Part shown: positions 47,901-59,252 of the stretch, piece by piece
Numbering within the stretch: position 1 is the stretch's first letter
Layout: the number at the start of each line of letters is the position of its first letter
Origin: Pogostemon cablin
Lineage: Eukaryota > Streptophyta > Magnoliopsida > Lamiales > Lamiaceae
Direction: 5' to 3'
DNA length: 64,000 nt
NCBI GenBank assembly: GCA_023678885.1
Contig: CM042954.1
Location: 4,338,198-4,402,197 of the forward strand
Made by a program: the position numbers and the translations under genes
The notes under the pieces: generated by a model
What the model saw: the letters and a program-made list of their open reading frames with translations, nothing else
Databases searched by the model: none
Told to the model about the DNA's origin: nothing

Positions 47901-50637
47901 TTCTGGTCTTTAGAATAAGTTGCTTAATCTTTATGGATGTAAATACTTGAAAAGATTAGACTCGCTCTTAATTGGTTGACTGTTTAGGCTTGAGTGTACT
48001 TTGTTTGGTTAAACATTGTAAGATAAGAATTTACCATTGATCTATAGTTGTATGATGACCATGGATACATGTGCTCTCTAGAATACACATATTTCTTATT
48101 TTAATTTTTTAAAATACGTGTTATCTATGACACAGCAGATTCATTTGTGTCTAAAGAAAATGCTTGTGATTAAACTTCATGGTCACTTCAATATTAACTT
48201 ATGATGTTTCTCTTTTTTGTAAACAAATGATGGCTCTGACTATCAGTTGGAGATTATGTTTTGGGTTTCTGGAAACTGGATTTAGGATTTGTAACCCAAA
48301 GATTGTTTTCTGTTTTGGGATGAAATTTGATGTAAAAAAAAAAAACTAACACATTTATCTCTATGAAAACCTATTAACTTTATTAAATACTCACTCATCC
48401 AAAGTCTCTTCTATTTTGGGATCTGATTTAAAAAAAAACTAACACATCACTACGAATACTATTTAACTTTAATTACTTACTCCACTCACCATCTTACAGT
48501 CATTATTATCAAACCTAACAAGTAACAACACTATAATAATATACCCAAAACAATATGGCCTAAAGGTTTTTAGATTTATGTGCTAGGCAGGTTTAAGCCT
48601 TGTCTCTAAATATCAAACTTTTTTAGAATCCGTCTATTTTTCTGAGGCAATCGTGGAAATCCTGACTAATATGTGTTTCTGGTTTTTTTTAGCCTGCAGT
48701 TAACAAAGTTTTATCATTGTAATTGAGTGTAAGCGTGTCCCTTCATGTCTAATTAGGATCAGGGTACTTCTAGAAATGATCATTGCATGGGTTGTGACCA
48801 AATTTAGGAGTCTTATGTTTATCAGTTTATCACGTCTATGGTTTCTGGACACTTAGATTATAGTGATGTCCATATCAGAATTACTCCATAATGTAACGTA
48901 GCCTAATTTTAAAGGTTAAGATGACCATTTGAACTTAGTGAGGCCAAGAAACCACATTAATTAGGGTTGCTCATTACAGTTTGTTGATTCTGTAATAATC
49001 AAATTGCTTACCTTTTCCTCTCTGGTGCTTATTTAGTTGTACAGAAAAATTTGGAGGTTGGTGAAATTCTAGCAGTTGATGTCTCAAGCATTGTTGCAGT
49101 GTCTGCAACTGTAAATGTACTAATCAAGTATAATGGTCCCATAAGAAGGGTTGTCTTTGGGGTGAGCATCCTTGTGTCCTTACTGCCAATACATAGTTGA
49201 CGCATATCATTTTTTGATACCAGTAATGTGAAATACATGTTCACACTGTACATATCATTTTTAATGTTTGAGTTTAAGTTGATCACATTTTGATCCCTTG
49301 GAGTGGTGTTGAAAATTTTATTGAAGACTCAATAATATTTTGGTCCATTATCCATGACTTTTCAATTGTGTCTAATTTTGGCCAGATTGCGAAAGAGTGC
49401 ATATTAGGTGATGTGCAATAATGTGCTCACAGATTGAAATTAAAAAAAAAAATTGGGTTTTGGTAGATGATATGTAATTAAAAACCCATAAAATGACTTT
49501 AGTGTTGCACTCGTCTCACAAATTGGCCAATATTAGACTTAATTGACAAAAATATCATGGCTGAAAAAGTAGCTTTTAATGAATTGGTCATGGTTAAATC
49601 TAGCTAATATTTGTTTGTTTATGGAAACTAGGCCCCTATTAATATATGTATTCAAGTATATATCTATGAATACCTCCTTGTGTGCTTAGGACTATTGTAC
49701 AGCAGCTTCTGATCTGGAAAAAATCACATTGAAAAGTTTAATTTTGCTTTAAATGGATTATGTTATGATGTCCCACATCGGTTCCACACGGAAGTGTGGA
49801 AGGACATATAAGTGGGGGTCAACCCTTCACCTTCAGCCATGATTTTGGGTGAAGTTAGGGCTCCCTAGCTTATATGCCTAACAATTTGGTCCGACCTACC
49901 GGATCCGGTCGGGACACGGGATGGGGCTACCCGATGTGTGGGCCTAGAGGTTGTCACCCCGGATGTGTGCCCGAGGGGGGTTGCCACCCAGAGTTGTGGG
50001 CCTAGGTGCGGATTGCCACCTGGAGTGTGCCATCCATGGACGTCCGGTTCGAAGGGGGATGGATTGTTATGATGTCCCACATCAGTTCCACACGCAAGTG
50101 TGGAAGGGCATATAAGTAGGAGTCAATCCTTCACCTTCAGCCATGGTTTTGGGTTGAAGTTAGGACTCCCTAGCTTATATGCCTAACAGATTATTTAGAT
50201 CGAGTCCTCCATATGATGTGAAATGAAGTTGTAATCTAGATATAATTGTTCAATAAAACGCCAACTTGCAGTTTTTCATCTTTCTGCTAATCTTCCAAAT
50301 CTTGCGTTAATCTGCATTGTGATTGAGCTACTGCATGGTTTCCTCACAGGGTGACAATCTAGTAACTGCTGTTATGACAGGACCCGGTATTGTCTTCATA
50401 CAGAGCATGCCTTTTCATCGGCTGTCTCAGCGAATTGCTAGGTAATTTCTTTGCACCATTGATTCCTCGAATCAAGCTTTATTATAATTTGTTGAGATTC
50501 TTGTTTATTTCACATTTCACAGGGCTGTTACATCTCCGAATATGAGGGACAACCCCAAGTTTTTCTTCCAAATAGCCATTTTTTTCTTTCTAGCATATGT
50601 TGTTGTTGTGTCGTCGCTAATCTTAACTGACATATAA
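41930..50637 (+). CDS. AIM24/DUF124 family protein, 281 aa, ten coding exons
   Basis: Exons by splice signals and phase: 41930-41977, 42962-43021, 43112-43151, 46595-46773, 46901-46939, 47024-47110, 47195-47255, 49037-49161, 50350-50441, 50523-50637. All introns are GT-AG, and the join gives one uninterrupted frame ending TAA. The protein starts MAAPFFSTPFQPFVYQ. The AIM24 fold spans roughly residues 25-235, with QILGGEAQIVQIMLKPQE, GSMCYMSGSIQME, the Gly-rich GQGLAFIVGGGS, LAVDVSSIVA and VMTGPGIVFIQSMP. A hydrophobic C-terminal segment (IAIFFFLAYVVVVSSLIL) is a likely membrane anchor. Yeast Aim24 is a mitochondrial inner-membrane protein linked to MICOS; bacterial DUF124 proteins are also relatives. 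The role and location here are inferred only. The start is the first in-frame ATG, in the context GCCAATGGC. No clear targeting peptide is visible. Confidence 0.9.
43465..44240. mobile_element. hAT-like MITE in intron 3 (776 bp)
   Basis: Ends TAGGGATGTCAATT and, inverted, TAAGGATGACAATT. Flanking octamers CTTGGGGC (43457-43464) and GTAGGGGC (44241-44248) match at 6 of 8 positions, consistent with an old 8-bp hAT duplication. A smaller MITE is nested inside at 43672-43946. Confidence 0.65.
43672..43946. mobile_element. Nested Stowaway-like MITE (275 bp)
   Basis: Starts CTCCCTCTGACCTAG and ends with the inverse, GGAACGAATGGAG, followed by TA. The left flank is CA, probably a mutated TA. It lies inside the intron-3 hAT-like MITE, so it is younger. 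Confidence 0.65.
44249..46594. other. Rest of intron 3 of the AIM24-like gene
   Basis: Unusually long intron. A GC-richer patch at 45220-45440 and open frames at 45292-45766 give acidic peptides with no clear family. CAGGGGTGTAAGCAAA near 45087 resembles a hAT terminus, but no matching right end was found. Confidence 0.35.
48310..48492. repeat. Diverged tandem duplication in intron 7, unit about 95 bp
   Basis: Two adjacent copies (about 48310-48402 and 48410-48492) share TCTxTTTTGGGAT, an A run, CTAACACAT, TATTxAACTTTA and a CACTCATCC/CACTCACC end. Confidence 0.55.
49756..49760. repeat. TRIM target duplication (left)
   Basis: GATTA, repeated at 50189-50193. Confidence 0.9.
49761..50188 (+). 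mobile_element. Complete TRIM element (428 bp) in intron 8
   Basis: Terminal direct repeats of 123 bp (49761-49883) and 124 bp (50065-50188) begin TGTTATGATGTCCCACATC and end TATATGCCTAACA. The inner region is only 181 bp. It starts ATTTGGTCCGACC, possibly a diverged primer site, and ends in a purine tract GAAGGGGGATGGAT before the second repeat. A perfect GATTA duplication flanks it. This is the structure of a terminal-repeat retrotransposon in miniature. It encodes nothing; the 71-codon minus-strand frame is a shadow. Confidence 0.93.
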
Positions 50638-51515
50638 TCGACTTTAAACAATTCCGCTTCTCCATTATACTCGGTTTTTATCTGGCACTTAAATTATAAA
50701 ATTACAACAATCCATTGAATAGATTGATGCATAGGGTTTGGATTGAGTTGTATCATTGTGATGGAAATGTAAAGGAACATTACATCTTGTAACTTGCTAT
50801 GTTTAATCTCTCTCCTGAAAGTGAATCTCGAATCTTGTTTACATTCTATGATTTTGCAAGTGAATATGTGTTTTAACATTATTTGCCTACGAATTTTCTG
50901 TCATTGGGCTTGCAATCAAGTTTGATCTATGTTGTTAAATCTCAAGCTATGAAAAACTCGTGTTTGGGATTTGTAGATCCAGTTTGATTTGTAAAGTGGA
51001 CTTTGACCAAGTGAAATAACTTAATAAATTGTATTTTAGACTTATGTCATTTGACTTCAACTCTTTTTTTACATAAAATATTTTTAAAATATCAAATTAA
51101 ATAAGAAGTTTACAAATCCTTTTTTTTTTTTAACTTAGCTATGATAATTATTAGAGTTAATGTTGATCACTCTCCCCAATGAAATATTTATTCACACAAA
51201 CCAAACCTTTTACGCAATGTGACGAATATTGTTAAAAACATAATTTTTGGATGAAATTTAATAATTAAAATATCTATTTTCAATCTTAATATATTAAGTG
51301 TCAAGAAAATTCTATTTCCAATATTATCCCATTTAATTTTTTTATTTGCTTTTTCAACACTTTTATTATTATTAGTATTAATTAATTTCTGGCAAATTCT
51401 TGTGTGAACTAGGTGACATGTGATCCAATCTTACTACAACAGTTGGATATGGATATTAATAAAAATTAAATGTCAACATTGAATGAATTTAATAAATAAC
51501 TGCAGGACAACCTAC
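50638..51515. other. 3' UTR and AT-rich downstream DNA
   Basis: About 250 bases after the stop are plausibly 3' UTR. The remainder is AT-rich with no recognised feature. Confidence 0.4.
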
Positions 51516-51523
51516 ACAAGCAG

Positions 51524-51680
51524 TTGCCTTTCACCTTGCAATCCTTTAATTATTATTTTTACATTAATTACCTATTTAAATCTTTGTCTTTGCCGTTGTC
51601 TTTCAACCCGTTGTCTTTCACCTGTAATCCTTTAATTTTTGTTTTTATATTAATTACCTATTTAAATACTTGTCTGTGGT
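51524..51680. repeat. Two-copy tandem duplication, unit about 85 bp
   Basis: Copies near 51524-51592 and 51612-51680 share CTTTCACCT, AATCCTTTAATT, TTAATTACCTATTTAAAT and CTTGTCTxTG blocks. The enclosing open frame is not a gene. Confidence 0.75.
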
Positions 51681-52604
51681 TAATTTTTTTTAATAAAAAA
51701 TATTTTAAATTCAAGAAGTCTTGCATCAAATTGTTTCATGGAATAAATTTCAGGGTGATTTTATAGTGTGAATCGGTATGTTTAGAGTTGATAGTTTTAA
51801 ATTAAAATATAGTGGGTAATTGTTTTTAAAATTTTATTTATTTTGATGGTATAGATTAAAATTTAATCGAACTACTAAAATTGTTCAATTGCATCGAAAC
51901 ACTATATTTGAACTCTAAAATTCATAATATGAATAAAAAATATTAATAATTTTAATACATAGTCGAAAAAATTATATTAATCTAAATAAATTATTTCGTG
52001 AATTATTTATAGACAGATTCTTTTAAAATGAAATGTTGTGTCAAATAAAAAAGAAATGAATTCACACAATTTTTGCTTTTAAATTTAAAAATAACATTTT
52101 TATTATATAAAAATAAATTTTAATTTCAATATTTGTTATTATTTATTAATTCAAATAACTTATCTTAAAGATTGTCTAAAGTGAAATTATAGTATATATA
52201 TTTTCAATGAAATTGCTTTCCAATAAATAAAAAAAATTACTCATTATAATAGAGTGGTTTATTATTTTTATAAATGAAAAATATTAATTATTTAAAGTAA
52301 AATGTAAAAAATAATCACAATATATCAAAATTTAATTACATTTGAAAGAGTAATAATTCATCATTTAAAATATAATTTTTCATATGCTAAAGAATAATAG
52401 TATTAGTGTGCATAATGAATTCGAGAGCAAGAGATAATTTGCCATTACTTTCTACCCGCTTCATCACGTATGTATTTATACACTAACTTTTCTTTTATGA
52501 GCATTATGAAGTTATTTTATAGGTGTACCGTAGTTAAACTCTTAATTTTTAAAAAAATATAATAATATTCGTGCAAAGAAATATAAATGAATATTGATGT
52601 GATA
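51681..52604. other. AT-rich intergenic DNA
   Basis: Very AT-rich, no open frame or element terminus seen. Confidence 0.45.
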
Positions 52605-52612
52605 ATTAGGAT

Positions 52613-53755
52613 TAGGGGTGGGCGGTATGGCATACAAAATACTGTACCGAAATTTTTGGTATTTAAAAAATATTACCGTTACCTTACCTAAATTATCAGT
52701 ATACCGTAATTCAGTTTATCGATATTTCAGTATAAAAAGATAATATACCTTCAACTTACCGATATTTCGGTATATCGTATCATACTAAAATATCGGTATA
52801 TACCTTCCTATTAGATAGTTTGCTATGCCGTTATGCACCTAAAATTCAATAAATCTAATTAAAAATTATACTAGAAAAGTGAAAGATAGTTATAAAACAA
52901 ATTCTAATAGATAACAAATTCATAATAAGAAAAATATACGACAATTCACAAATGACCAAATTAAATAAGAGCGAGTCTCATTTAAACTGGGTTTACATGT
53001 AAATCCTATTTTTTATAATTATTCTTTGGTATATAAAAAATTACTCTTTGAAGAGTAATAATTTTTATACAGAAGAGTAATAATTCATGTCTCTAAAGAG
53101 TAATTTTTCATGTACTAAAAAATAATCGATGAATCATGATTTACAAGAATTTGAAGAGTAATTTTTTTAATTTAGAAGAGTAACAATTTATGTGTTAAAG
53201 AGTCATTTTTTATGTACTAAAGAGTAACAGGTTATATAATTAAATGTAAATTCGGTTTACACAAGTGTTTGTCATTAAATAAATAGTGCCCAAGAGAATC
53301 TACATAAGAACCATATGAAATTTATATTAAAATCAATATTTTTAAATTTAATATAGGATAGAACTATATAATTAAAAAAGAAGTACAAGATATCATGAAA
53401 GCCAATCAACTTTATCACCCATTTATAATTATAAAATATACAGTAGAATTTTAGATTTAATTTTTTAATTAAATAATGTATAAATATAATTTAATTAAAA
53501 ATTATAATATATAAATAATAATTATAATTGCATATATCATGTAGTATGGTATACTGTATCATATTTCCCAAAAACTTAATATTTTACGGTATTTCGGTAT
53601 GTATTGATAATTTATATACCTTTATCGTACCAAAATTTTCAATACGGTATCATACCTTACCAAAAACTTCGGCATACCTAAAATTTCAGTAAAATCGATA
53701 TTTTTGATATGGTAAGGACAGTATATCGAAATTTCGGTATTTTTCTCCATCCCTA
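52613..53755. mobile_element. Non-autonomous hAT element (1143 bp), perfect 8-bp TSD
   Basis: Ends TAGGGGTGGGCGGTATGG and, inverted, TAGGGATGGAGAAAAATACC. The 8-bp duplication ATTAGGAT occurs at 52605-52612 and 53756-53763. Subterminal regions carry many copies of ATACCGAAAT/ATTTCGGTAT in both orientations, as expected for hAT transposase-binding repeats. No transposase frame. Confidence 0.93.
52975..53275. repeat. GAGTAAT repeat patch inside the hAT element
   Basis: About seven spaced copies of AAGAGTAATAATT-like units (53040-53230) sit between two GGTTTACA/TGTAAAC-containing borders. It may be a separate small insertion within the hAT element. Confidence 0.45.
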
Positions 53756-54250
53756 ATTAGGATAGCGTGAAAATTGGACAACAGCCTTAGCCAAGGCATA
53801 AAGACGTGGATGATGTATTAATTAATAAAGAAAATGGTATATATAAAATTAGTTACTGGTAATAGCTTTTAAAATTTTGGGTAATAAATGACTCGGGTTA
53901 TGCAAGTAATCTCCTTAATTTCTTAATTAGCATAACATAAATGAATTTTTTTCATTTTCAATTCATACCATTTATTTTATTATTCAACAAAATATTAAAA
54001 AAGAACTTAAAATTAATAAAGACTTGCACGAGATTGTCACAAATTTAAAAAAATATCCATTAAGAGTCCCGCCGTAATTATAAAATCGCTTATCTTTTTT
54101 ATTTTTGTCTTTTAGCGTGTTCTTTTTAAACCTTTAATATAATTTCTGTGTATTTTTTTTATTATATTTAAAAATGTAACGGTTAGTTTTATTTAATTTT
54201 CGATTTAAATATTTAATTTATAAAAGTAACAATATAATTTTTTATGACAA

Positions 54251-54490
54251 AGACTTGTGTGAGACTGTCTCACGTAAGGGCTTACGTGAAAATGCCAGAA
54301 AGTGATAACTATTATGAAGGAAAGTGATAACAAATTAACGAAAAGTGATAATGCTCTTTCGTGAATAATTTATAGTATAAATAAAAAGTGATAACATTTT
54401 ATAGCAAAAGTGATAACGATTTATAGCGAAAGTGATAACTATTTTAAAAAGTGAAAATTGGTCTCACGTGAGACGGTCTCACACAAGATC
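54251..54490. mobile_element. MITE-like element with 24-27-bp inverted ends (about 240 bp)
   Basis: Left end ACTTGTGTGAGACTGTCTC and right end, inverted, CTTGTGTGAGACCGTCTC, both followed by CACG. The interior has six GTGATAA units. Target duplication not resolved. Superfamily unknown, possibly Mutator-like. Confidence 0.6.
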
Positions 54491-55100
54491 TACCCTTTTT
54501 TAAATAGTATAATATTTTTAATAAAAATAATACTCGATTAAAGAAAAGTAATAATTATCCAATTAAATTATTTCAAAAATAATTCATAGAATAGATAAAT
54601 AAATAAATAAAATATTTTAAATAAAAAAGTGACATTTTTTTTAAAAAAAGAAAGAAGTTGATTAAGAGAATAATAAAAAGTGATAACATTTTTAATAATA
54701 TGTGATATCTGATCAAGAAATTGTGATACCAGTCCAAATAAACTATTTAATGAACAATTTGCAGGATAAATAAAATGTGATAATATTTTTAATAAAAAAT
54801 TATATATATGATAAAAGAAAAGTATTAATCATTCATTGTTCAATTGAACTTTTTTATGAATAATTTGTATGACGATCAAAAAATGATAACATTTTAAATA
54901 ATAAGTGATACTCGGCCAAGAAAAAATGATAATCGAACAATTAAATCATGAATAATTAACAAAAATAATAAAAAGTGATAATATTTTAAATTAAAAGTGA
55001 TAATTGATCAATAAAAAGTGATAACCATATAATTAAATTATATTATGAGTAATTCATAAATAAATAAAAAGCCATTATTATATTTTAAAGAAAAGTGATA
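54290..55100 (+). repeat. Degenerate GTGATAA array
   Basis: Roughly 18-20 copies of (A)AAGTGATAA(C/T) or close variants are spaced 15-60 bases apart, mostly in one orientation, often followed by ATTTT. Spacing is irregular, so this is not a simple satellite. Confidence 0.6.
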
Positions 55101-55141
55101 TCAAATTATGAATAAGTGCATAAAAAATAAATATAAATATG

Positions 55142-55589
55142 TAATGCCCCGGTATTTCGGCTAAGGGGTTGGACGCTACTAATATGTCAATTCCCAAAAA
55201 TGAAAGAGGTCGAGTATGCACAGCGGAAGTAATATAAAAATCTCAAAGCGAAATATAGTAAAATAAGAAGTGATGTAGAGATTGTTTTACATACTAATAT
55301 CTACTCACCCGAGTATAGTGAAATATCCAAAATAAGTACATTCAAATAATATATCTGAAATAAAGTTCTAACAAAATACCAGAATATAAGACATAATATA
55401 AAGTCCTCTAAGGGCTTAGAACATCTGCAGGGTCCTCTTCATCTTCTAAACCTTGTTCTGAAAATCAATATGGTTTGAGCGTCTAAAATACATTCAGTGG
55501 GTTAAGTTAAATGATTGCACAGTTAAAAATAAATATGCATGACAAACATATCATAAAATGTAATATATATCATTTAATAAAATATTTTG
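55142..55589. other. LTR-like fragment of unknown element
   Basis: Begins TGTAATGCCCCGGTATTTCG, a start reminiscent of some plant Ty3 LTRs, and runs up to where V gag breaks off. No partner repeat in the window, so the identity is uncertain. Confidence 0.25.
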
Positions 55590-56051
55590 CACATCCATCT
55601 TCACGATGTTTGCTATCTCTATAAATTGGGTTAGATGAGCATTCAGATCCTCATTCGGGGTTCCTCCAAATTGCTTATCTCTCACCATTTGAATTAGGCA
55701 CACTTTAATTTCAAAGTCGTTGGCATTGATTGGTGGACCCATCATTTGTGGCATAGCCCTTGGCATGAAGAAATCCCGAATTACCCTTTGATCATTATGA
55801 AGTCCATGTTGCACTGGAGGTGGTGGTGGTGGCACATAAGCTTGTTGAGGCGGTATATAAGCTTGTTGAAATCCTAGTTGAAGTAAAGCTTGTTGAATCA
55901 TCCCTTGAAGCAAAGTTTGATTGTTAAGAATTCCAAAATTTTGATAAGCTTGTTGAGGATTTGCATTGAATTGTTGTGCTTGTGCATTATCTTGCACATT
56001 TTCCCCATCATGCTCCACATTAGCACGATCATCAATTGGATTATCCTCCAT
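55590..56051 (-). pseudogene. V Ty3 (Athila/Tat) gag N-terminal fragment
   Basis: Minus strand from MEDNPIDDRANVEHDGENVQ, a Gln-rich stretch with repeated QQAY and PPPPPP, then RVIRDFFMPRAMPQMMGPPI, NANDFEIKVCLIQMVRDKQF and GGTPNEDLNAHLTQFIEIAN. This is the standard opening of Athila/Tat capsid. Homology stops after VKMDVQ near 55590, so the element is truncated. Confidence 0.85.
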
Positions 56052-56288
56052 TAGATTACTATTTTTGAATTTGTTCTCCTTCCTCCTTCTTCAAAAAGTG
56101 TGTTCAATCTCCAAATCAATAGGTTCAACTTGTTTCCCTTTTGATCATGTTTGCATACATCTTCAAAAATAATAAGAGTTAGAATAAGGATTTTCGAAAG
56201 CAAAAACAATAAACAATAAAAATAAAATGTCTCTAGTAAGATTACGCAAAACACTCATTCTTTAAACTACTAGCAACCGTTGCCTCCC

Positions 56289-56306
56289 CGACAATGTTGC
56301 TATTTT
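56289..56306 (-). other. V primer binding site (degenerate)
   Basis: Minus strand AGCAACATTGTCGGGGA between LTR and gag resembles TGGCGCCGTTGTCGGGGA of Athila/Tat elements. Confidence 0.6.
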
Positions 56307-56308
56307 TT

Positions 56309-59252
56309 TGATCACATTTTTGTGTGAGCATTTTAAGAGTAAGAATATTCTATCATTGTATACGACGGGGTGACTAAGAATTAAAAATATCAAACACAAG
56401 GGAGGTAGGTACAAGAGCTTAAGCGATCTCGCATTCATTGTAATTTTATAGAGACGATTCAATGATTGGATTGAGTGTATTCAAACAAGTAATTAAAAGT
56501 AATCTAATTAAGTAAACAAGTGATGTGGAAATTATAGGATTAATGCATCAAATTCACATGTATCATGGGTTAGTAATTAAGGGTCATCAATAAATTCACC
56601 TAAAGTCCATCTCGAGAAGGATAGGATGTAGATCCTTAATCGAATCTCAAAATAGCTCAAAGGATTGATACTTAATAAAAAAATTCCAACTAGGTACTAA
56701 GTTTAATATGAGTATCCCCTCACCCGATCAATCGACCTCTCAATCTAACCAATCGAATGTTCTATCAAAGGGTTCTAAATCCAAAATGACATCTTTATCT
56801 CTTTAAGATTTAATGCACATGAGGTGTATGACAAAATGATTCAATTAATTATAATAAACATATAATTGACTTCTCAATCTAATCACATGCTTAAAACAAT
56901 AAACCACACAAATCATCATAAATATCAAGATATAGAGCATCAATGATAGAATATCAATAAACTCATTCAACATATATATTTAAATGCATAAATCTCAAAA
57001 TTATCCAACACCATTTATATTGTTAATCTCATAAAGGAGGTTAGCCTACCATAACCATAAAGAAAACAACATAGACCATTGTATCTTCACAAACCATGGT
57101 AAAACTAGAAGGTTTAATACACGAATTGGATGAAAACTCCCTTGAAGTGCTTCAATGGTGATCTCCTTCATTTCCTTGCAATTCTCCTCTCTCCCTTGCT
57201 TCTTTTCCTCACTTGGATGATGATTTTGATGAAAGGATGATGGTAGATGATATGAATGAAGAATGGAAGAAGATGATGGTGTAAAATTAAGGAAATGATG
57301 TGTGATGTGTGTATCCAGCCAAAACCCTACGAATTCTGATGAAATATTGAAATTGGGGGTATTTATCCCTTGGAGATATTGACGTTCGATCGTTTGGTTA
57401 ACGTGAACCGTTAGGGTTCCATGCGTTTGTAATCTAGTGGAAGCAATAAGATAGAAATGTATTACCTTTCACCAGGGTATGTTGAAGAAGAGAATGAATT
57501 CTCGCCGGTAGCATGTGCAGCCTCACCGTTTTGGGCATAACTCTCTCATCCGATCTCTGAATCAAGTGGTCTACATGCCAAAACGATCCTCTCTTCATTG
57601 GTTTCCAACAGTATATCACACGTATAGTTTGGAGTTCCAAATGATTTTATAAAAATCATGGAAGTTGACAAACAACAGCAGCAAACAACCTTACGAGCTT
57701 TTGCTATATTTCCAAGTCCAATCTTGACGTCGTGTGGGAGACGATCCTCAAGATCTTCTCAATTTATTGTTTCCTCACCCTCTTCATAGTGTTAGGCGTG
57801 ATTTGATTATCATTAGGGTTTTCGGACAGCTGAGATGACTTATATATTGGCTACAGCAGGGACCAGGAGGAGAAATTAGAGTTGAACCTCTATTGGGCTT
57901 AAGATCCAAGTTTAGCCCAAAACTTATACTTAAGTCCAATAATAATAATATATACCACTAAAATATTATTACTGCACTATCGTTTTAATCCCATAATTAC
58001 ATTATGAGCTCCTTCTTATTATGAACCCGTTAGTCTCCCCATATTTAAGATATACAATTTTCATTAATTAATTAAGTTACTGACAACTCCATTAATTAAT
58101 CTCTCATCCGAGAGTAGTAGCACTCAACCTTATTATCATGCTGGAATAAATCCACCTGCAGAGTTTTCATGATAATCCTTATGAGCTCCTCAAGGGGACA
58201 TCATCAACCTATATCGGACACAGATTCCTTCTACAATCAACAGCACACCATAGAGACTGCACTATTTCCCAACTCACTGAGTTTGTTGATTTAATTACAT
58301 GTAAATCTCACCTATTGATGAATCAAAGAAACACATACTGCCTTACTTGTCGAGGTTATTGTATAGGGATTAAGAGCACGAACATCCATAATAACTGAGA
58401 TCAAGTTCTTCTATATAGACAGTACAAGTCAAACGATCTCAAGTGGTCCTGCTCAATACACACAAAACGTACTAATGTGATTCTATAGTCAAGAAAAACT
58501 AATACCAAATCACACTACAACTATCCCGATAGAGAGTCCCCATCTATCTCGGTTGTGAGCATCTGTTTATACTTTATAAGGAAACCGATAATATGATCTT
58601 CCGCGTGTTGTCGCACAATATATTATCTACTATATAAATTAAATGGACTATTGCATCGACATATAAAAAAATTATAAGACGCAATCATTTGATCATATGA
58701 TTCTCATTTCAAATTCATTGTTTAAACATTGTTCATACAAAAAATTAGACTTTTAGTATACAATCCAATAGGAGAACCCTAAAATCGCACTTGATAGCTG
58801 GATTTTTACACAAAAATTCGATTGAGTTTCTCCGCTTCGTTTGAATTTTCGTGATTTTGCCCGTTTTCCAAATTTGCATTGTAAGAGAAACTCAACCGCA
58901 TTTTAAATACTCGACTGAGTTTTTATGACAATTCTTTGAGCTCAACGCGGTACCAGAATTTCGATTGATTTTCAAAATTTTGACCGAATTTTTATGTCAA
59001 CTTTTAGGGCACTTCGCGGTACGAGAAACTCGGTCAAATAATCATAAATTCAACTGAGTTTTGATGTCATGCTTTAGATTTTCAACTTTGTCTCCACGTT
59101 TGCTCCGTTTTCACCTGTTTTTCATACGTCTAAACTCATTTTCACACATTTTTATAAAAACAGAAAACACCACCAAAATATACACAATATATGGATAAAA
59201 TAGTACAAAAATACACATAAAAAGCACTAAAATCCAGGTAAAAATAACAACA
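56309..59252 (-). repeat. V 5' LTR (Ty3), split by solo LTR P
   Basis: Begins TGATCACATTTTTGTG and ends TAAAAATAACAACA. Excluding P and one target copy it is about 1545 bp, similar to the other Athila-type LTRs here. The right part (58800-59090) has about four diverged repeats of a unit with (A)ACTGAGTTT and a CGCGGTACGAGAAA-like block. Confidence 0.65.
57377..58770 (-). repeat. Solo LTR P, Ty1/copia, 1394 bp, TSD GGAGA
   Basis: Same family as W and Q. The ends read TATTGACGTTCG and CAATCCAATA, so the canonical TG and CA have both become TA. Perfect duplication GGAGA at 57372-57376 and 58771-58775. It sits inside the LTR of V. An open frame at 57640-57434 covers the LTR module. Confidence 0.93.

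Noticed and set aside
55551..56051. Proline/glutamine-rich protein as a host gene
   Set aside because: The C-terminal half is clearly Athila/Tat capsid opening, next to a primer-binding-like site and LTR.
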